The notes beneath the pieces are model-generated. The model had not been told where the DNA came from. It searched no databases and saw only the letters and a program-made list of their open reading frames with translations. A program made the translations under genes and the position numbers. Shown here one piece after another: positions 16,714-24,949 of a stretch of 64,000 nt of DNA (positions are counted from its first letter, which is position 1; every line of letters starts with the position of its first letter). This DNA comes from Kitasatospora sp. SolWspMP-SS2h (GTDB lineage: Bacteria; Actinomycetota; Actinomycetes; Streptomycetales; Streptomycetaceae): NCBI RefSeq assembly GCF_003259315.1, contig NZ_QLLT01000011.1, forward strand, positions 62,001 through 126,000. Reading direction: 5' to 3'.

Positions 16714-18999
16714 ATGGAGGGCATGCAGGAAGACCTCCTCGGGCTCGACGGCCCCCACCCGCAGTACGGCCACGCCCCCGCCGGGGCGGACGCGGTGCTG
16801 GCCGGCCTCGACCCCGAGCAGCGCGCCGTGGCCACCGCCCTGCACGGCCCGGTCTGCGTGCTGGCCGGCGCCGGCACCGGCAAGACCCGCGCCATCACCC
16901 ACCGGATCGCCTACGGCGTGCGCAGCGGCGTCTACCACCCCGCGCAGGTCCTCGCCGTCACCTTCACCGCCCGCGCGGCCGGCGAGATGCGCGGCCGGCT
17001 GCGCCAGCTCGGCGCCGACGGCGTGCAGGCCCGCACCTTCCACTCGGCCGCCCTGCGCCAGCTCCAGTACTTCTGGCCGCGCGCCATCGGCGGCGAGTTC
17101 CCCCGGCTGCTGGAGCGCAAGGTCCAGCTGGTCGCCGAGGCGGCCGGCCGCAGCGGCCTGCGCGTCCAGCGCACCGAACTGCGCGACCTGACCGCCGAGG
17201 TCGAGTGGGCCAAGGTCACCCAGGTCGTCCCCGACGACTACCCGGCCGCCCTCGCGAAGTCCGGCCGCGAGGCCCCGCGCGACCCGGCGGAGATCGCCCG
17301 GGTCTACGCCGCCTACGAGCACGCCAAGCAGCAGCGCCGCCTGATCGACTTCGAGGACGTGCTGCTGCTCACCGCCGCCGTCCTGGAGGACCGGCCGGAG
17401 ATCGCCGACCAGGTCCGCTCCCAGTACCGGCACTTCACCGTCGACGAGTACCAGGACGTCTCCCCGCTCCAGCAGCGCCTGCTGGAGCAGTGGACGGGCT
17501 CCGACGGCGGCGCCAGCCTCTGCGTCGTGGGCGACGCCAGCCAGACCATCTACTCCTTCACCGGCGCCACCCCCGACCACCTGCTGAACTTCCGGCACCG
17601 GCACCCCGAGGCCACCGTGGTCAAGCTGGTCCGGGACTACCGCTCCACCCCGCAGGTGGTCCACCTGGCCAACGGGCTGCTCGCGCAGGCCCGCGGCCAG
17701 GCCGCCCAGCACCGGCTGGAGCTGGTCTCCCAGCGCGAGGCCGGCCCCGAGCCGGTCTACCGCGAGTACCCGGACGAGCCGACCGAGGCCGAGTCCACCG
17801 CCCGCCTGATCCGCGACCTGCTCGGCACCGGCGTCCGGGCCAGCGAGGTCGCCGTGCTGTTCCGCACCAACGGCCAGTCCGAGGTGTACGAGCAGGCCCT
17901 CGCCGACCTCGGCATCGCCTACCAGCTCAAGGGCGCCGAGCGGTTCTTCGAGCGCCCCGAGGTCCGCGAGGCCGGCGTGCTGCTCAAGGGCGCCGCCCGG
18001 GCCGCCGATGACCCGCTGACCTCCGGCGCGCCCGACCTCGCCGCCCAGGTCCGCGCGGTGCTCGCCACCCGCGGCTTCGCGCCCGCCCCGCCGGCCGGCT
18101 CCGGCGCCGTCCGCGAGCGCTGGGAGTCGCTGAACGCGCTGGTCCGCCTCGCCGAGGAGTTCGAGGCCGCCCGCCGGTCCGCCGGAGCCCCGGCCGACCT
18201 CGCCGCCTACGTCGCCGAGCTGGACGCCCGGGCCGCCGCCCAGCACGCCCCCGCCGTCGAGGGCGTCACGCTCGCCTCGCTGCACGCCGCCAAGGGCCTG
18301 GAGTGGGACGCGGTGTTCCTGGTCGGCCTGAGCGAGGGCACGCTGCCGATCATCTACGCCAAGACCGACGAGCAGGTCGAGGAGGAGCGCCGGCTGCTCT
18401 ACGTCGGCGTCACCCGGGCCCGCCGCTTCCTGACCCTCTCCTGGTCGCTCTCCCGCTCCCCGGGCGGCCGCGCCTCCCGCAAGCCCACCCGCTTCCTGGA
18501 CGGCCTGCGCCCCGGCTCCTCCGGCCCCGGCGCGCGCACCCGGGGCGGGCGCGGGGGCGTCGAGCCGGGCGCGGAGCGCTCCGCCGCGCGCCGGGCGCGC
18601 GGCCCGGTCAAGTGCCGGGTCTGCGAGCGCACCCTGACCGACGCCGTCGAGCGCAAGCTCCGCCGCTGCGAGGGCTGCCCGTCCACGATGGACGAGGCGC
18701 TCTACGAGCGGCTGCGCGAGTGGCGCTCGGTCAAGGCCAGGGAGCAGGGCGCCCCGGCCTACGTGGTGTTCACCGACGCCACCCTGACGGCCATCGCGGA
18801 GGACGTGCCGGGCAGCCTCGCGGAGCTGTCCCGGATCTCCGGAGTGGGCGCCATGAAGCTGGACAAGTACGGCGCCGACGTGCTCTCGTTGTGTGCGGGG
18901 GAGAGTCCGGAGCCGGCGGAGGACACCGACCGCGAACCGGAGGCCGCCCCGTCCGAGGGCGAAGCCGGGAACCAGGCTGAGAACTCGCCGGAAAAATAG
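16714..18999 (+). CDS. uvrD2: UvrD2-type ATP-dependent DNA helicase with HRDC domain
   Basis: 761 aa SF1A helicase. Walker A GAGTGKTR (~51-58), TFTARAAGEMRGRL, DEYQDVSPLQQ, GDASQTIYSFTGA, RDYRSTPQVV, SLHAAKGLEW and LLYVGVTRARR are present. After the motor comes a tetracysteine motif CRVCERTL...CEGCP and an HRDC domain (YERLREWRSVKAREQG...SGVGAMKLDKYG). This domain order is that of mycobacterial UvrD2, an essential 3'-5' DNA helicase there. The start may be ATG 16714 or ATG 16723; neither has a well-spaced Shine-Dalgarno. It is divergent from mycoredoxin and its stop codon overlaps the wblC promoter. Confidence 0.9.
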   Translation: MEGMQEDLLGLDGPHPQYGHAPAGADAVLAGLDPEQRAVATALHGPVCVLAGAGTGKTRAITHRIAYGVRSGVYHPAQVLAVTFTARAAGEMRGRLRQLGADGVQARTFHSAALRQLQYFWPRAIGGEFPRLLERKVQLVAEAAGRSGLRVQRTELRDLTAEVEWAKVTQVVPDDYPAALAKSGREAPRDPAEIARVYAAYEHAKQQRRLIDFEDVLLLTAAVLEDRPEIADQVRSQYRHFTVDEYQDVSPLQQRLLEQWTGSDGGASLCVVGDASQTIYSFTGATPDHLLNFRHRHPEATVVKLVRDYRSTPQVVHLANGLLAQARGQAAQHRLELVSQREAGPEPVYREYPDEPTEAESTARLIRDLLGTGVRASEVAVLFRTNGQSEVYEQALADLGIAYQLKGAERFFERPEVREAGVLLKGAARAADDPLTSGAPDLAAQVRAVLATRGFAPAPPAGSGAVRERWESLNALVRLAEEFEAARRSAGAPADLAAYVAELDARAAAQHAPAVEGVTLASLHAAKGLEWDAVFLVGLSEGTLPIIYAKTDEQVEEERRLLYVGVTRARRFLTLSWSLSRSPGGRASRKPTRFLDGLRPGSSGPGARTRGGRGGVEPGAERSAARRARGPVKCRVCERTLTDAVERKLRRCEGCPSTMDEALYERLREWRSVKAREQGAPAYVVFTDATLTAIAEDVPGSLAELSRISGVGAMKLDKYGADVLSLCAGESPEPAEDTDREPEAAPSEGEAGNQAENSPEK

Positions 19000-19030
19000 T
19001 TTGCGCGCCGCATGGACGGCGCAATAGCCT
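18992..19030 (+). promoter_or_regulatory. wblC (whiB7) promoter with AT-rich activator element
   Basis: An A/T run (18992-18998, overlapping the uvrD2 stop) ends two to three bases before TTGCGC (19001-19006), followed after 18 bp by TAGCCT (19025-19030). An A/T-rich element just upstream of -35 is the known requirement for WhiB7 autoactivation, so positive feedback is likely. The transcript would have a leader of about 700 nt. Confidence 0.55.
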
Positions 19031-19158
19031 GCCGGAGCGGTCAAGGGGACGAGGCCGCGAAGCTCGCAGAGGGCCTGTTTCTGCGTGCACCGACCATCAA
19101 CCAGATACCGGAGCCCGGGCGACCGGGTACCGCGAGACGCCGAGAGGAGGCGAGTTCA

Positions 19159-19575
19159 GTGGAGACCAAGATGATCACCAAAGTGACCGACCTGATGACC
19201 ACCCTCGCCATGCCCTCGCGCGTCAGCGCTCTGGGTCTGGGTCTGGGCACGGCCGGCGGCGACGCCGGAGTCCTGCGGTCCGAGCACTGCCTTGTCAGTG
19301 ATCTCGGCAATGCTGTGGCCACCCGTGTCGAGGCAGGTCTCTCCCGTGACTGGGCGACGTTCGGCGGCGGCATTTCGCTGTCCGACGAGCGACCGACCAA
19401 GGCACCGAAGGCAGTAGTGGCAGAGGCCCTGCATGGGCGCTATGCCACGGTCATCGGTGCCGGAAGCAACAAGCAGGACCAGCAGATCTCCCTGGCCGAA
19501 GCCGCCGTCCACGGCGCCGAGGCCGGCCGGAAGCAGGCTTTTCGCGGGCCTGGACCCTGGAGCGAACGACCCTGA
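19159..19575 (+). CDS. upstream reading frame in the wblC leader
   Basis: A 138-codon frame beginning GTG at 19159 with AGGAGG eight bases upstream, one of the best ribosome sites in the window. The product (VETKMITKVTDLMTTLAMPS at its start, SEHCLVSDLG and GAGSNKQDQQ further on) matches no family I recognise, and codon bias is weaker than in neighbours. It ends 28 bases before a strong terminator; its last codons can pair with the terminator's 5' arm. This fits a translated leader whose translation state controls readthrough into wblC, as described for whiB7 genes. The protein may also have its own role. Confidence 0.6.
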   Translation: METKMITKVTDLMTTLAMPSRVSALGLGLGTAGGDAGVLRSEHCLVSDLGNAVATRVEAGLSRDWATFGGGISLSDERPTKAPKAVVAEALHGRYATVIGAGSNKQDQQISLAEAAVHGAEAGRKQAFRGPGPWSERP

Positions 19576-19647
19576 CTGAACCAGTCACGGGCGGTGCCTC
19601 CAGGGCCGCGGAAACCCAGCAACCGGGTTCCGCGGCCCTTCTGTTTT
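19543..19647 (+). promoter_or_regulatory. wblC attenuator: intrinsic terminator with competing antiterminator
   Basis: Terminator: GGGCCGCGGAAACCC (19603-19617) pairs with GGGTTCCGCGGCCC (19625-19638, one A bulged), followed by a T-rich tract to 19647. Antiterminator candidate: CGCGGGCCTGG (19543-19553), inside the end of the upstream frame, is complementary at 10 of 11 positions to 19600-19610, which includes part of the terminator arm. A third hairpin, TGACTG-AAC-CAGTCA (19573-19587), contains the stop codon of the upstream frame. The structures at the terminator arm are mutually exclusive. Confidence 0.7.
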
Positions 19648-19745
19648 GTCCGGTACGCAAGACCACCCAGGCCCCCCGGGGCCTCCGGACCGCTCCGCAC
19701 CGCGGAACGGCCGGATCCACATCGAAGACGAGGAAGACGCCCACA

Positions 19746-20114
19746 GTGTCCACGGTCATCACACCGCCGCCCCTCCCGTCCGTACCGACCGACAAGACCA
19801 TCGAGGCCGACCAGGCCCACCCCCCGGAGGTAACACTCATGCAGCTCACCGCCATCGACGAGGCTGGCTCGCTCGGGCTCCCCATCCCGTGCCGGGCCTT
19901 CGACCCGGAGGTCTTCTTCGCGGAGACCCCCGCGGACGTCGAGTACGCCAAGTCGCTGTGTGGCACCTGCCCCGTCAAGGCCGCCTGTCTCACCGGTGCC
20001 CTGGAGCGCCGCGAGCCCTGGGGCGTCTGGGGCGGCGAGCTCTTCGTGCAGGGCGTCGTCGTCGCCCGGAAGCGCCCGCGTGGCCGTCCGCGCAAGACCG
20101 AGGTCATGGCGTGA
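19746..20114 (+). CDS. wblC: WhiB7/WblC iron-sulfur transcription factor
   Basis: 122 aa from the GTG at 19746. Four Fe-S cysteines are visible (PCRAFDPEVFF; then CGTCPVKAAC), followed by the WhiB turn EPWGVWGG and a C-terminal AT-hook KRPRGRPRK that is specific to the WhiB7 class. WhiB7 binds the primary sigma factor and A/T-rich promoters to activate intrinsic resistance to ribosome-targeting drugs. An internal ATG at 19839 with GGAGGT seven bases upstream would give a 91-aa form close to mycobacterial WhiB7 in length; both starts may be used. It is controlled by the attenuator upstream. Confidence 0.93.
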   Translation: MSTVITPPPLPSVPTDKTIEADQAHPPEVTLMQLTAIDEAGSLGLPIPCRAFDPEVFFAETPADVEYAKSLCGTCPVKAACLTGALERREPWGVWGGELFVQGVVVARKRPRGRPRKTEVMA

Positions 20115-20524
20115 ACCCCGCAGCCAGGGCCGACCGCAGCGGCACCGGAGCCGTCCGCAGGGGAGAGCAGCCCCCGCTGGACACCGCTCTGCGCCACTCG
20201 GTACGCATCGCGGCCGCCAAGGCCGACGCAGAACTGACCCGTCCCTTCCCGACCACGCACCACGAGCAGGACCACCACATGAACCCCGCCGGCATCGATC
20301 CGACCGTCCGCTCCGAGCAGACCACCGAACTCCAGATCCAGAACAGGACCCTCGAGATGAATCTCCTCCAAGAATCCCTGGCGCGCGCGCATATGCAGCA
20401 ACGCCTCCACGAGGCCGAGGAGCAACGCCTCGGCCTGCGGGTGCTGCGCGCGGCGCGGTTGCGCCGCCGGGCCGAACGTGCCTCGCTGCGCGCCCGCAAG
20501 GCCCTCGCCGTCGCCCTGATGTGA
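20111..20524 (+). CDS. hypothetical coiled-coil protein coupled to wblC
   Basis: A 137-codon frame starting at the GTG that overlaps the wblC stop by 4 bp. The C-terminal 80 residues (from an in-frame ATG at 20279) form a charged helical stretch, LQIQNRTLEMNLLQESL and RLHEAEEQRLGLRVLRAARL, ending in an Arg-rich segment. No family recognised. Coupling to wblC suggests co-expression under antibiotic stress. The shorter 81-aa form is possible, but its ribosome site is poor. Confidence 0.55.
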   Translation: MNPAARADRSGTGAVRRGEQPPLDTALRHSVRIAAAKADAELTRPFPTTHHEQDHHMNPAGIDPTVRSEQTTELQIQNRTLEMNLLQESLARAHMQQRLHEAEEQRLGLRVLRAARLRRRAERASLRARKALAVALM

Positions 20525-20581
20525 CGGACGCTCCACCCCGCCGGCCGGCCGCGAGGCCCCGCCGGTGACCCACCCCTGAAC

Positions 20582-20623
20582 GCCGACGGCCGACTCCCCG
20601 CCCCCGGGGAGCCGGCCGTCGGC
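20582..20623 (+). terminator. hairpin after the wblC operon
   Basis: GCCGACGGCCG (20582-20592) and CGGCCGTCGGC (20613-20623) pair, with an inner CTCCCCG/CGGGGAG extension. No U-tract follows. Position fits termination of the wblC transcript. Confidence 0.55.
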
Positions 20624-20759
20624 GCGTTCCCGCCGCCTCCAGGGCTCCTTCGGCTCCTGCGGTTCCAGGGGCCTCCACCGGACCCGGGTGCCGGGCGTCC
20701 AACTCCATGCTCCCGTACTGCTGTTCGCCGCTCGAACGGGTCGTGCAAGGATGGCCCCC

Positions 20760-21830
20760 ATGTGGTCCTCCCTCCCGCTCGGCGAGCGGTTGCGCGCCGA
20801 GCTCGGCCCGCCGCGCAAGGTCCGCCGCCTGGTCAGCAGCCCGCGCTCCCGGGTCTGGCGGGCCGAGCTCTCCGGCCGCCCCGTGGTGGTCAAGCAGCTG
20901 GTCGACTCGCCCGGGGCCGACGGCCGTTACGCCCGCGAGGCGGCCGGGCTCTCCCTCGCCGCCCGGCCCGGCCGGCCCGGCCGCCCGGTGGCGCCCGCCC
21001 TGCTCGGAACCGACCCGGCCGCCCGCCTGCTGGTGCTGGAGCGCCTGGAGGACCGCACCCCGGGCCCCGACTGGCAGCGCGAGTACGCCACCGCGCTGGC
21101 CGGGCTGCACGCCAGCGCCCCCGCCGACCTCCAGGACCTCGCCGGCACGGCCCCCGGCACCGACCTGCCCGCCTGGACCGGCCCGACCGGACGCGACCTC
21201 GGCTGCTTCATCGCCCTGGCCCGGATCCTCGACGTCCCGGCCCCGCCCGGCGCCCGCGCCGAGGCCGAGGCGCTGCTCGACCGGCTCTCCGCCACCCCCG
21301 TCCGGCACGCGCTGCTGCACGGCGACCCCTGCCCCGGCAACGACCTGCACACCGCCGACGGCGTCCGGTTCGTCGACTTCGAGCAGTCCGCGCTCGGCCC
21401 GGGCGCCGTCGAGTTCGCCTACCTGCGGATCGGCTTCCCCACCTGCTGGTGCTCCACCGCCCCGCCCGCCGCCGTGCTGGCCGAGGCCGAGGCCGCCTAC
21501 CGCACCGCCTGGCGCGCGGCCACCGGCACCGAGGCCGCCACCCCCGCCGAACTCGCCGACGCCTGCGCCGGCTGGCTGCTGCGCGGCGACGCCCTCGTCC
21601 CCAAGGCTGAACGCGGCACCGCCGACCACCTGTCCCGCCTCCACCACGGCGACTGGACCTGGGGCAACGCCACCGCCCGCCGCCGCCTCCTGCACCGCCT
21701 GCGGGTGGTCGCCGAACTCGCCGACGCCGACACCGCCCTCCCGGTCTTCGGCCGTTTCTGCGCCACCCTGGCCGCCCGCGCCCGTACCGCCTGGCCCACC
21801 GCCACCCCGCTCCCCGCCGAACGGGCCTGA
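20760..21830 (+). CDS. aminoglycoside phosphotransferase (APH)-fold kinase-like protein
   Basis: About 356 aa from the ATG at 20760 (ATG 20751 is also possible; AAGGA at 20747 favours 20760). The APH catalytic loop is readable as LLHGDPCPGNDLH (catalytic Asp and metal-binding Asn) and the DFG-equivalent as VRFVDFEQ. The N-lobe has VWRAELSGRPVVVKQL with the ATP Lys. Substrate unknown: the family includes drug, choline and sugar kinases. Its place behind wblC is suggestive of resistance but unproven. It converges on aarF across a 19-bp terminator hairpin. Confidence 0.8.
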   Translation: MWSSLPLGERLRAELGPPRKVRRLVSSPRSRVWRAELSGRPVVVKQLVDSPGADGRYAREAAGLSLAARPGRPGRPVAPALLGTDPAARLLVLERLEDRTPGPDWQREYATALAGLHASAPADLQDLAGTAPGTDLPAWTGPTGRDLGCFIALARILDVPAPPGARAEAEALLDRLSATPVRHALLHGDPCPGNDLHTADGVRFVDFEQSALGPGAVEFAYLRIGFPTCWCSTAPPAAVLAEAEAAYRTAWRAATGTEAATPAELADACAGWLLRGDALVPKAERGTADHLSRLHHGDWTWGNATARRRLLHRLRVVAELADADTALPVFGRFCATLAARARTAWPTATPLPAERA

Positions 21831-21888
21831 CCGCCCGGGAACCCGCGAGCCCGCCAGCCCGCCGCCCGCGAGCGTCGGCCGGGGCGAC

Positions 21889-21930
21889 CGGGCACCCGTG
21901 CCTCCGGTCGCCCGGAGGCACGGGTGCCCG
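21889..21930. terminator. bidirectional terminator between APH and aarF
   Basis: A perfect 19-bp stem (21889-21907 with 21912-21930) closed by the loop TCGC lies between two convergent genes. It can work in both directions. Confidence 0.75.
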
Positions 21931-21939
21931 GGCCCCGGC

Positions 21940-23328
21940 TCAGTCGGCTTCCGGCCCCGGCTCCGGCCCGGCTGCCGGCCCGGTCTCCGGCTCGTTCCCC
22001 GGTCCGGCGAAGCCGGGCAGCCAGCGGAGCAGCTCCTCGTGCAGGCGGACGGTGGCGCCGAGCTGGCACAGGACGCCGATGGTGGAGAGGGTGACGCGGT
22101 GGATCAGCAGGTAGGAGGGCGGGAGGTTGAGCTGCTTGCCGAGGTTGTAGGCGGGGGAGCGCGGGTCGGCGATCCGGGCGGCCTGGGTGCGCATCCACGG
22201 GCGGCTGAAGGTGAACTGCTCGGCGCGGGTGGGCTCGATGATCGGGAGCAGGTAGTCGAGCACCGCGTCCGGGTCGAGCGAGATGCCGGGACGGACGAAG
22301 TTCTCCTGCCTGAGCAGGTCGTACACCGCCCCGGCGTCCCCGGCCAGGGCCAGCCGCAGGGAGGTGCCGATCGTGCGGGGCAGGCCGCCGGGGAGGCGGT
22401 CGACGGTACCGAAGTCGAGCACGCCCAGCTTCCAACTCGCGGCGGTGCGGCCGGTCTTGACCAGCCGGAAGTTGCCGGGGTGCGGGTCGGCGTGCAGCAG
22501 GCCGGTGCGGCTCGGACCGGCGAACAGGAAGCGGGCGAGCAGTTGCCCGGCCCGGTCGCGCTCGGCCCGGGTGCCGTCCGAGACGACCTGGGAGAGCGGT
22601 TTGCCCTCCAGCCACTCGGTGACCAGCACCCGCCCGGACTGGGCCACCACCCGGGGCACCACGATGTCGGCGTCCCCGGCGAACTCCTGGGCGTGCAGCT
22701 GCTGGGACTCCGCCTCCAGCCCGTAGTCCAGCTCCTCGGTGACCCGCTCGCGCAGCTCGGCGATCAGCGGCTTGATGTCCACGCCCGGGATCAGCGGACC
22801 CAGCATCCGGGCCACCCGGGAGAGCTGGCTCAGGTCGCTGAGCAGGGCGTCGCCCGCGCCCGGGTACTGGATCTTGACCGCGACGTCCCGCCCGTCCTTC
22901 CAGACGGCGCGGTGCACCTGGCCGATCGAGGCGGCGGCGGACGGCTGGTCGGAGAAGGAGCGGAAGCCGTCGGCCCAGTCCTCCCCGAGGTCGGCGGCCA
23001 GCACCGCGTGCACGGTGCGGGTCGGCATCGCCGGGGCGGACTCCTGGAGCTTGGTGAGCGCGGCCCGGTAGGGGCCCGCGACGTCCTCCGGGAGGGCGGA
23101 CTCGAAGACCGACATGGCCTGCCCGAACTTCATCGCACCGCCCTTCAACTTGCCGAGGGTGGCGAAGAGCTGCTCCGCGGTCTGGGCCTGGAGCTCGGCC
23201 GCCACCTCCTCCGCGGGCCGTCCGCCCAGGCGCTTGCCCAGGCCGAGGGTGGCCCGCCCGGCGAAGCTCAGCGGCAGGGCCGCCAGCCGGGCCGTCCGGG
23301 AGACCGCCTTGCGCGGCATGTCAGACAT
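21940..23328 (-). CDS. AarF/ABC1/UbiB-family atypical kinase
   Basis: 462 aa. ADCK/UbiB hallmarks: the KGGAMKFGQAMSVFE motif (KxGQ of the Ala-rich/QKXGQ segment), ASIGQVHRAVWKDGRDVAVKIQYPG (A-rich loop and ATP Lys), LLHADPHPGNFRL (catalytic HxDxHxxN) and LDFGTVDRL (DFG-like metal site). Members act on quinone/lipid pathways; the actinobacterial substrate is unknown. The mycobacterial homologue lies next to whiB7. ATG at 23328 with GGAGG upstream; the preceding minigene overlaps its start by 8 bp. Confidence 0.9.
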   Translation of the reverse strand: MSDMPRKAVSRTARLAALPLSFAGRATLGLGKRLGGRPAEEVAAELQAQTAEQLFATLGKLKGGAMKFGQAMSVFESALPEDVAGPYRAALTKLQESAPAMPTRTVHAVLAADLGEDWADGFRSFSDQPSAAASIGQVHRAVWKDGRDVAVKIQYPGAGDALLSDLSQLSRVARMLGPLIPGVDIKPLIAELRERVTEELDYGLEAESQQLHAQEFAGDADIVVPRVVAQSGRVLVTEWLEGKPLSQVVSDGTRAERDRAGQLLARFLFAGPSRTGLLHADPHPGNFRLVKTGRTAASWKLGVLDFGTVDRLPGGLPRTIGTSLRLALAGDAGAVYDLLRQENFVRPGISLDPDAVLDYLLPIIEPTRAEQFTFSRPWMRTQAARIADPRSPAYNLGKQLNLPPSYLLIHRVTLSTIGVLCQLGATVRLHEELLRWLPGFAGPGNEPETGPAAGPEPGPEAD

Positions 23329-23440
23329 CCGCCGCCTCCGTCCGGACGGTGCGGCCGGCGGTGGCCGGAGCCGCCCCGGCGCACGGGTGGGCGACCGGCC
23401 GGGCCGGGCCGGTCCTCGCCTTGCGCGGTAGATCGCTCAC
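23321..23440 (-). CDS. 39-codon minigene overlapping the aarF start
   Basis: GTG at 23440, directly behind AGGAGGTCCG, opens a 39-codon frame whose stop overlaps the aarF ATG in another frame. Its N-terminus reads VSDLPRKA, nearly identical to the AarF start MSDMPRKA, and the DNA shares CCGCGCAAGGCG. It may be a duplicated aarF 5' end, a translational coupling leader, or a real small peptide (one Cys). Expression is unproven. Confidence 0.45.
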   Translation of the reverse strand: MSDLPRKARTGPARPVAHPCAGAAPATAGRTVRTEAADV

Positions 23441-23621
23441 CGGACCTCCTGATCCTCCGGACCGACCGGCGCCCCGCCGGCGGTCGGTACAGCGGCGCTC
23501 CCGGACCCGCCCGGCGGCTCCGGCCCCGACGGCCGCCCGCCCGGCCCCCGGAAGCGGTGCACCGGGACGGGTGGGCGACGGATCGGGCCTGCGGGCTGCC
23601 GGACGGGCGCCAGGGCTCGTC

Positions 23622-24731
23622 CTAGGCCATTGTGCCCGTTCGTCCCGGTGCGGCGGACTGCCAGAGGCAACCGCAGTCCGGGTGGCTGCGCAGCCGCAGC
23701 CGCCGGACCATGCCGTCGGCGGCGGACAGCTCGCACCAGCCGTCCACGCTCGGCGGCAGCACCCCGTCCAGGTACAGCTGGGCGTGCAGCGCGGCGAGCC
23801 CCGCGACCGAGGCCGCGACCGCGCCGTCGCAGGCCGGGACGCGGGCCCGGCCGGGGCCCTCGTCGATCAGCTGGGCCAGCAGCCGGGGCCACGCCTCGTC
23901 CTCGTCGCGCCGGGCCAGGGTCGCGCAGCTGCCGCAGGCGGAGGCGCAGGGGACGACCAGCGGGCCGACCACGCCGAGGTGTTCGAGCACCCCGGTGTAC
24001 AGGTGCGGGACGCCGGCCCGCATCAGCTCCTGGGCGTCCACCGCGGCCCCGGTGTACGCGGCGGAGCCGTCCCTCGGGGCGAGCACCACCAGGGTGGGCG
24101 GCGGGGGAGCGGCGGGCGGGCGCCGGTAGCGCTCGCCCACCGGGGCGCCGGTGACGCGGTGCACCAGCTCGCGGGCGGCGGTGGAGCGCAGCCGCCCGAT
24201 GTCGCCCGGCGGCAGGCCCCCGGGCAGGCAGTCCCGGGCGGCGACCCGGCCGCGGTCCAGCACCGTGACCTCGCCGATCCCGCCGGCCGCCAGCGCGGCC
24301 CCGACGGCGGCCCCGACCCGCCCGGCGCCGCGCACCTCGACCCGGGCCCGGACCCGGCCGTGCAGCACGGCGGCGGCCTCGCCCGGCGCGGGGTGCACCA
24401 GGGAGAGCGAGGCCAGGTCGGGGCCGAGCAGGTCGCGCCGGGCGGGCGGGTACAGCTCCAGCACGTCCCGCAGGGCCTGGGCGTCGTCCAGCAGCTCGCT
24501 GCGACCGAGCGAGTCGAGCACCGCCCGGCAGTACTCGGCGCCCAGCCCGAGCCGCTGCCCGGCGGCGATCAGGGCGGGGCCGTCCCGGCTGCCGTCGATC
24601 AGCTCCAGGAAGCCGGCCAGCTTGCGGTCGACACCCTCGATCAGCCGGGCGTGCCGCCGCACGGTGCCGAACTGCAGGGTCTGCTTCTCCCGCCAGAGCC
24701 GGGACAGGGCGGGCTTGATCACGGGGCGCAT
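23622..24731 (-). CDS. ThiF/E1-like Rossmann protein with RRE-like N-terminal domain
   Basis: 369 aa from the ATG at 24731 (GGGAGG upstream). Residues ~25-75 (LAGFLELIDGSRDGPALIAA, VLDSLGRSELLDD) resemble the PqqD-type winged helix that binds RiPP leader peptides. Then comes a ThiF-like Rossmann fold (RGAGRVGAAVGAALAAGGI, TVLDRGRV), where the usual catalytic Arg/Lys positions after the second strand are not recognisable, so adenylation may be lost. Cys pairs CASACGSC and HPDCGC could bind zinc. Homologues are annotated as leader-peptide-binding proteins of azole/TOMM pathways, but no cyclodehydratase lies in this window. Role unknown. Confidence 0.75.
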   Translation of the reverse strand: MRPVIKPALSRLWREKQTLQFGTVRRHARLIEGVDRKLAGFLELIDGSRDGPALIAAGQRLGLGAEYCRAVLDSLGRSELLDDAQALRDVLELYPPARRDLLGPDLASLSLVHPAPGEAAAVLHGRVRARVEVRGAGRVGAAVGAALAAGGIGEVTVLDRGRVAARDCLPGGLPPGDIGRLRSTAARELVHRVTGAPVGERYRRPPAAPPPPTLVVLAPRDGSAAYTGAAVDAQELMRAGVPHLYTGVLEHLGVVGPLVVPCASACGSCATLARRDEDEAWPRLLAQLIDEGPGRARVPACDGAVAASVAGLAALHAQLYLDGVLPPSVDGWCELSAADGMVRRLRLRSHPDCGCLWQSAAPGRTGTMA

Positions 24732-24949
24732 GCGGGTACCTCCCACGGTCGGGACCCCGGCGTCGGGATCGCCGGTGACCGCAGCTTGCCCGCCCGTCCG
24801 GACCGGCGGAAATCCGTTGTCCACAGCCCCGGTGTGACGATCGGTTCATCGCCGCGCACTACCTGTGGACAACGCGCCCGGGTGGACCCGTGGGCCGCGC
24901 CGTCCCGCTGCCGGACTTCTGTCACGGGGACGGGGTAACGTCCTGTGCC

